Shown here piece by piece: positions 15,696 through 18,362 of a DNA stretch of 18,362 nt. The position numbers were made by a program, and so were the translations under genes. The notes under the pieces were generated by a model that saw only the letters and a list, made by a program, of their open reading frames with translations, searched no databases and was not told the DNA's origin. The stretch's first letter is position 1. Each line of letters starts with the position of its first letter. Origin of the DNA: Thiomargarita sp. (lineage in GTDB: Bacteria > Pseudomonadota > Gammaproteobacteria > Beggiatoales > Beggiatoaceae); assembly GCA_030635005.1 (NCBI GenBank), contig DAOVZS010000018.1, forward strand, positions 1-18,362. The letters are read 5' to 3'.

Positions 15696-17132
15696 TTATG
15701 TTTGACTACTTGAAGTTAAATATTCATTCACAGAACATGCAGCTTCTCGCCCTTCCCGAATAGCCCAGACGACTAAGGATTGTCCCCGACGCATATCACC
15801 TGCTACAAATACTTTATCAATAGATGTGCGATAATTATCAGTATTCGCTTTGACATTACCACGATCATCTAAAGCAACCCCTAAATCTTTTAATAAACCG
15901 TCATGAATGGGATGCATGAAACCCATCGCTAATAACACGAGGTCTGCTTTTAATTCAAATGCACTTCCCTCAATTTCTGACATCTGCCAACGACCTTGTT
16001 CGTCTTGTTTCCAATCAACTTTGACTAAATGTATTTTGTTGACTTGTCCATTTTTACCTTCAATAGATTTTGTGGCAATACTCCATTGTCGTTGACATCC
16101 TTCTTCATGAGAGGAAGAAGTGCGGAGTGTGTTAGGCCAATTTGGCCAGTTGAGAAGTTTATCCTCTTGTTCAGCTGCTTTAGGTAAAATTTCTAATTGC
16201 ACCACAGAGGCTGCACCTTGACGAATAGAAGTCCCAATACAATCCGAACCAGTATCTCCACCCCCAATAACAATCACATGTTTATTTTTTGCCGTGATAC
16301 TCAGTTCTTCGGGTATCTCATCTCCAAAGATACGCTGCGTTTGTTGTGGTAAAAATTCTAAAGCAAAATAAGTGCCTTTTAATTCTCGTCCAGGTACAGG
16401 TAAATCTCTAGGGTGTTCAGAACCCCCTGTTAAAACAATCGCATCATATTTTTCCAACACAGTGTGTGCAGAAATATCAACACCAATATGACTATTAGGA
16501 CTAAATGTGACACCTTCTGCTTGCATTTGTGCCGTGCGACGATCAATACTTTGTTTGTCTAAGTTAAAAGTGGGGATACCATAACGTAGTAAGCCACCAA
16601 TACGATTATTTTTTTCATAAACAATGACTTCATGTCCTTTTCGTGCTAATTGTTGTGCACATGCTAATCCTGCGGGTCCAGATCCTATAATTGCAATTCG
16701 TTTTTCTGAACGATGTTTAGGAATTATGGGTTGAATCCAGTTATTTTCCCAAGCATGTTCAATAATGGCACATTCAATTGTTTTTATGGTGACGGGCTGA
16801 TGATTCAAATTAAGTGTACATGCGGCTTCACAGGGAGCGGGACAAATTCGTCCTGTAAATTCAGGAAAATTATTTGTAGCATGTAACACCGAAAGTGCTT
16901 TTCTCCAATTTCCTTGATAAACTAAATCATTCCAATCTGGGATAATATTATTAATGGGACAAGCATTATGACAGTAAGGAATACCGCAATCCATGCAGCG
17001 AGCACCTTGTTGATTGAGTTGAGAGTCTGTTAGCGGTGTTATAAATTCTTGATAATGCTGAATGCGCACAGATGCAGGGGAATACGCACGTTCTTGTCGC
17101 GTGAATTCCATGAATCCTGTCGTTTTACCCAT
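15696..17132 (-). CDS. gltD: Glutamate synthase [NADPH] small subunit (GltD type)
   Basis: FAD/iron-sulfur oxidoreductase subunit that takes electrons from NAD(P)H and passes them to the large subunit, which makes glutamate from glutamine and 2-oxoglutarate. The 478 residues have an N-terminal bis-[4Fe-4S] domain with CMDCGIPYCHNACP (46-59) and CPAPCEAAC (97-105), an FAD-binding IIGSGPAGLACAQQL (148-162), a NAD(P)H-binding VIGGGDTGSDCIG (288-300) and a C-terminal FAD motif with KVFVAGDMRRGQSL. Length and order match GltD. A strong Shine-Dalgarno GGAGGA lies eight bases before the ATG. No gltB is adjacent on the visible side; the 3' neighbour is ispA and the 5' neighbour a DUF4129-like gene 24 bases away. 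A stand-alone GltD-like oxidoreductase is a lesser alternative. Confidence 0.94.
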   Translation of the reverse strand: MGKTTGFMEFTRQERAYSPASVRIQHYQEFITPLTDSQLNQQGARCMDCGIPYCHNACPINNIIPDWNDLVYQGNWRKALSVLHATNNFPEFTGRICPAPCEAACTLNLNHQPVTIKTIECAIIEHAWENNWIQPIIPKHRSEKRIAIIGSGPAGLACAQQLARKGHEVIVYEKNNRIGGLLRYGIPTFNLDKQSIDRRTAQMQAEGVTFSPNSHIGVDISAHTVLEKYDAIVLTGGSEHPRDLPVPGRELKGTYFALEFLPQQTQRIFGDEIPEELSITAKNKHVIVIGGGDTGSDCIGTSIRQGAASVVQLEILPKAAEQEDKLLNWPNWPNTLRTSSSHEEGCQRQWSIATKSIEGKNGQVNKIHLVKVDWKQDEQGRWQMSEIEGSAFELKADLVLLAMGFMHPIHDGLLKDLGVALDDRGNVKANTDNYRTSIDKVFVAGDMRRGQSLVVWAIREGREAACSVNEYLTSSSQT

Positions 17133-17140
17133 CTATTGTA

Positions 17141-17146
17141 TCCTCC
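17141..17146 (-). promoter_or_regulatory. Strong Shine-Dalgarno of gltD
   Basis: GGAGGA on the minus strand, eight bases before the ATG and inside the 24-base gap after the DUF4129-like gene. Most genes in this window have weak or no Shine-Dalgarno sequences, so gltD is probably translated at a high rate relative to its neighbours. Confidence 0.75.
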
Positions 17147-17156
17147 AAATAATGTT

Positions 17157-17885
17157 TTAATTTTGTATGTTTAGTTTTTTTTGGGTGGGTGTTTGACCAA
17201 AATATAGTGTCCAATCTTCACACAAACGTTTAAATTCAATCTCGTTGGGTATCTGTCCTGCATAAGCAATCTGTTGCCAAGCATGACTCAAAACAGAAAA
17301 ATAAGTACTTAATACAACTTCTTGTTTAGATACAATAATATACAAACATTCACTGTCAGTGGCACTATTATCAATCTTCAAGTGATCACGTTTTATAAGT
17401 ACAGAAATCGCACCTCGATAAAGAAGACTCAGTGCCAAAGCATATTGTTGATCCTGCCATAATGTCCAAGCATGTTGGCTAATTTTTGTGGGTAAAAGGG
17501 TGTTTTTGAAATCATCTAGAGATAGGAGAGGAGATACGATCCCATCATTTTGTGCCTTTTTTTGTGGCAAAAATGGTTTTAACCAACGCCAAATATAAAT
17601 TATCAAAACAATAACGCCGCCCCCTAATAATATCCACAACAAAACCTCAATAACTTCTGAAATCTGACGAATAAATGCAACTGATTCTTCTTTAGGAAGC
17701 TGTACCATCTCATTATTGTTATCATCATCATCACCCCCAATATATTTCCACCTAGAGATGTCTTGGGTAGTTTGAAATTCTGGTTGTGATAAAATTTCTG
17801 TAATATTTTCTTTTACATTTTTAGGCTCTTCTGCTAAACCTGTTCTGACAGTCAGACAAAGAATACATAAAATAAAAAATGGCAT
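17157..17885 (-). CDS. DUF4129-like membrane protein of unknown function
   Basis: The 242 residues show an N-terminal signal peptide (1-18, likely cut after GLA), a periplasmic segment with ILSQPEFQ (31-38) and an acidic run GGDDDDNNNE (50-59), one membrane helix (about 80-102) and a cytoplasmic C-terminal part. There, QQYALALSLLYRGAISVLI (146-164) and NSATDSECL (173-181) resemble the DUF4129 domain (ALxxLYRAxL then GxTxxEcL). In other bacteria DUF4129 genes sit near MoxR ATPase and DUF58 genes; none is visible here. The ATG shares one base with the cyclase stop (TAATG), and gltD follows 24 bases later, so all three may be one transcript. The topology is clear; the function is unknown. Confidence 0.7.
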   Translation of the reverse strand: MPFFILCILCLTVRTGLAEEPKNVKENITEILSQPEFQTTQDISRWKYIGGDDDDNNNEMVQLPKEESVAFIRQISEVIEVLLWILLGGGVIVLIIYIWRWLKPFLPQKKAQNDGIVSPLLSLDDFKNTLLPTKISQHAWTLWQDQQYALALSLLYRGAISVLIKRDHLKIDNSATDSECLYIIVSKQEVVLSTYFSVLSHAWQQIAYAGQIPNEIEFKRLCEDWTLYFGQTPTQKKLNIQN

Positions 17886-18362
17886 TACAAGGTATCCTTA
17901 AGAAAATAAGTCACCATTTTTCCTTTTCCTTTGACATCAATAGAGCCACGCTTTTCAAAAACAAATTGATCTTTAATTAACTGATATGTAATTTCTGACA
18001 CTTGTATGCAACTAGGTAATCCTAATGCTTCCATGCGACTCGCAATATTAACAGTATCTCCCCATAAGTCATAATTAAATTTATGTTTACCAATGACACC
18101 CGCTACAACAGGTCCCGTATGCATACCAATACGAATTTTAAAATCACTTCCATTTTCTTTATTTAAACGTTCAATTTCTGAGAGCATTTCTAAGGCTATA
18201 TTGGCAACTGCTTGGACATGATCAGGACGTTCTGTGGGCAATCCACCGACTAACATATATGCATCACCAATCGTTTTAATTTTTTCTAATTCATATTTTT
18301 CTGTCAAATCATCGAAAGCGGAAAAAATGGTATTCAGTTTTTTTACCAAGTTTTTTGCAGGA
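17885..18362 (-). CDS. Class III adenylate cyclase catalytic domain (partial, 5' end outside window)
   Basis: C-terminal end of a class III nucleotidyl cyclase, which makes cyclic AMP (or GMP) from the triphosphate. The frame stays open to the window edge: before the apparent TTG start at 18349 it reads PAKN, so that is not the true start. Seen are LEKIKTIGDAYMLVGGLP (adenine-binding Lys and one metal-binding Asp), IRIGMHTGPVVAGVIG, and NYDLWGDTVNIASRME, which supplies the second adenine-specifying residue (Asp), plus the transition-state Asn and Arg. The Lys/Asp pair predicts adenylate rather than guanylate cyclase. No regulatory domain is visible; in this family it usually lies N-terminal (CHASE2, HAMP, PAS or membrane sensors). 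The stop overlaps the next gene by one base. Confidence 0.9.
   Translation of the reverse strand, partial: PAKNLVKKLNTIFSAFDDLTEKYELEKIKTIGDAYMLVGGLPTERPDHVQAVANIALEMLSEIERLNKENGSDFKIRIGMHTGPVVAGVIGKHKFNYDLWGDTVNIASRMEALGLPSCIQVSEITYQLIKDQFVFEKRGSIDVKGKGKMVTYFLKDTL

Noticed and set aside
18347..18349. TTG as start of the cyclase
   Set aside because: The frame continues open to the window edge (PAKN before it), and a class III cyclase domain needs more residues upstream, so the gene is truncated by the window.

Overview
The window is AT-rich chromosomal DNA from a gammaproteobacterium. The gene families (mreBCD-mrdA-rodA, gatCA, ispA, gltD, MutL with an endonuclease-type motif, an ArsS-type radical SAM protein paired with its glycosyltransferase) and a CTCGTTCT-type palindrome suggest a sulfur-oxidising Thiotrichales/Beggiatoa-like lineage. 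That placement is inference from gene style, not proof. Nearly all of the window is coding. I see no rRNA, tRNA, CRISPR array, insertion sequence or phage gene.

Layout. (1) Positions 1-8084, minus strand: one uninterrupted cell-wall elongation operon, read mreB-mreC-mreD-mrdA(PBP2)-rodA-mltB-dacA-dat, with gaps from a 4-base overlap up to 28 bases. dat runs off the left edge. (2) 8229-11852, plus strand: gatC-gatA, with no gatB after them; then a 273-base gap holding a strong hairpin and what looks like a decayed reading frame; then an ArsS-like radical SAM gene overlapping a glycosyltransferase. (3) 11864-12769, minus: a UbiA/MenA-type prenyltransferase. (4) 12932-14737, plus: mutL, divergent from the prenyltransferase gene, with two promoters that appear to share one -10 box. 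(5) 14738-18362, minus: a class III adenylate cyclase (5' end outside the window), a DUF4129-like membrane protein, gltD and ispA. The stop codons of mutL and ispA abut with no base between them.

How the genes work together. MreB/C/D position the RodA-PBP2 synthase that builds lateral wall. MltB and DacA trim and remodel it. The overlapping dat gene could recycle the D-alanine that DacA releases. GatC and GatA are two of the three subunits of the tRNA-dependent amidotransferase, so gatB must lie elsewhere. The radical SAM protein and glycosyltransferase resemble the arsenosugar-type pair. ispA (prenyl diphosphate supply) and the UbiA enzyme (prenyl transfer to a quinone head group) could feed one pathway, although they are separately transcribed.

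Start codons were revised where the longest open frame was implausible: rodA (3790), mreC (7030), gatA (8524), the glycosyltransferase (TTG at 11193) and the prenyltransferase (12769). Nothing here is clearly a new biological system. The most unusual points are the MutL motif variant, the shared -10 divergent promoters, the solitary gatCA and gltD genes, and the gap after gatA.
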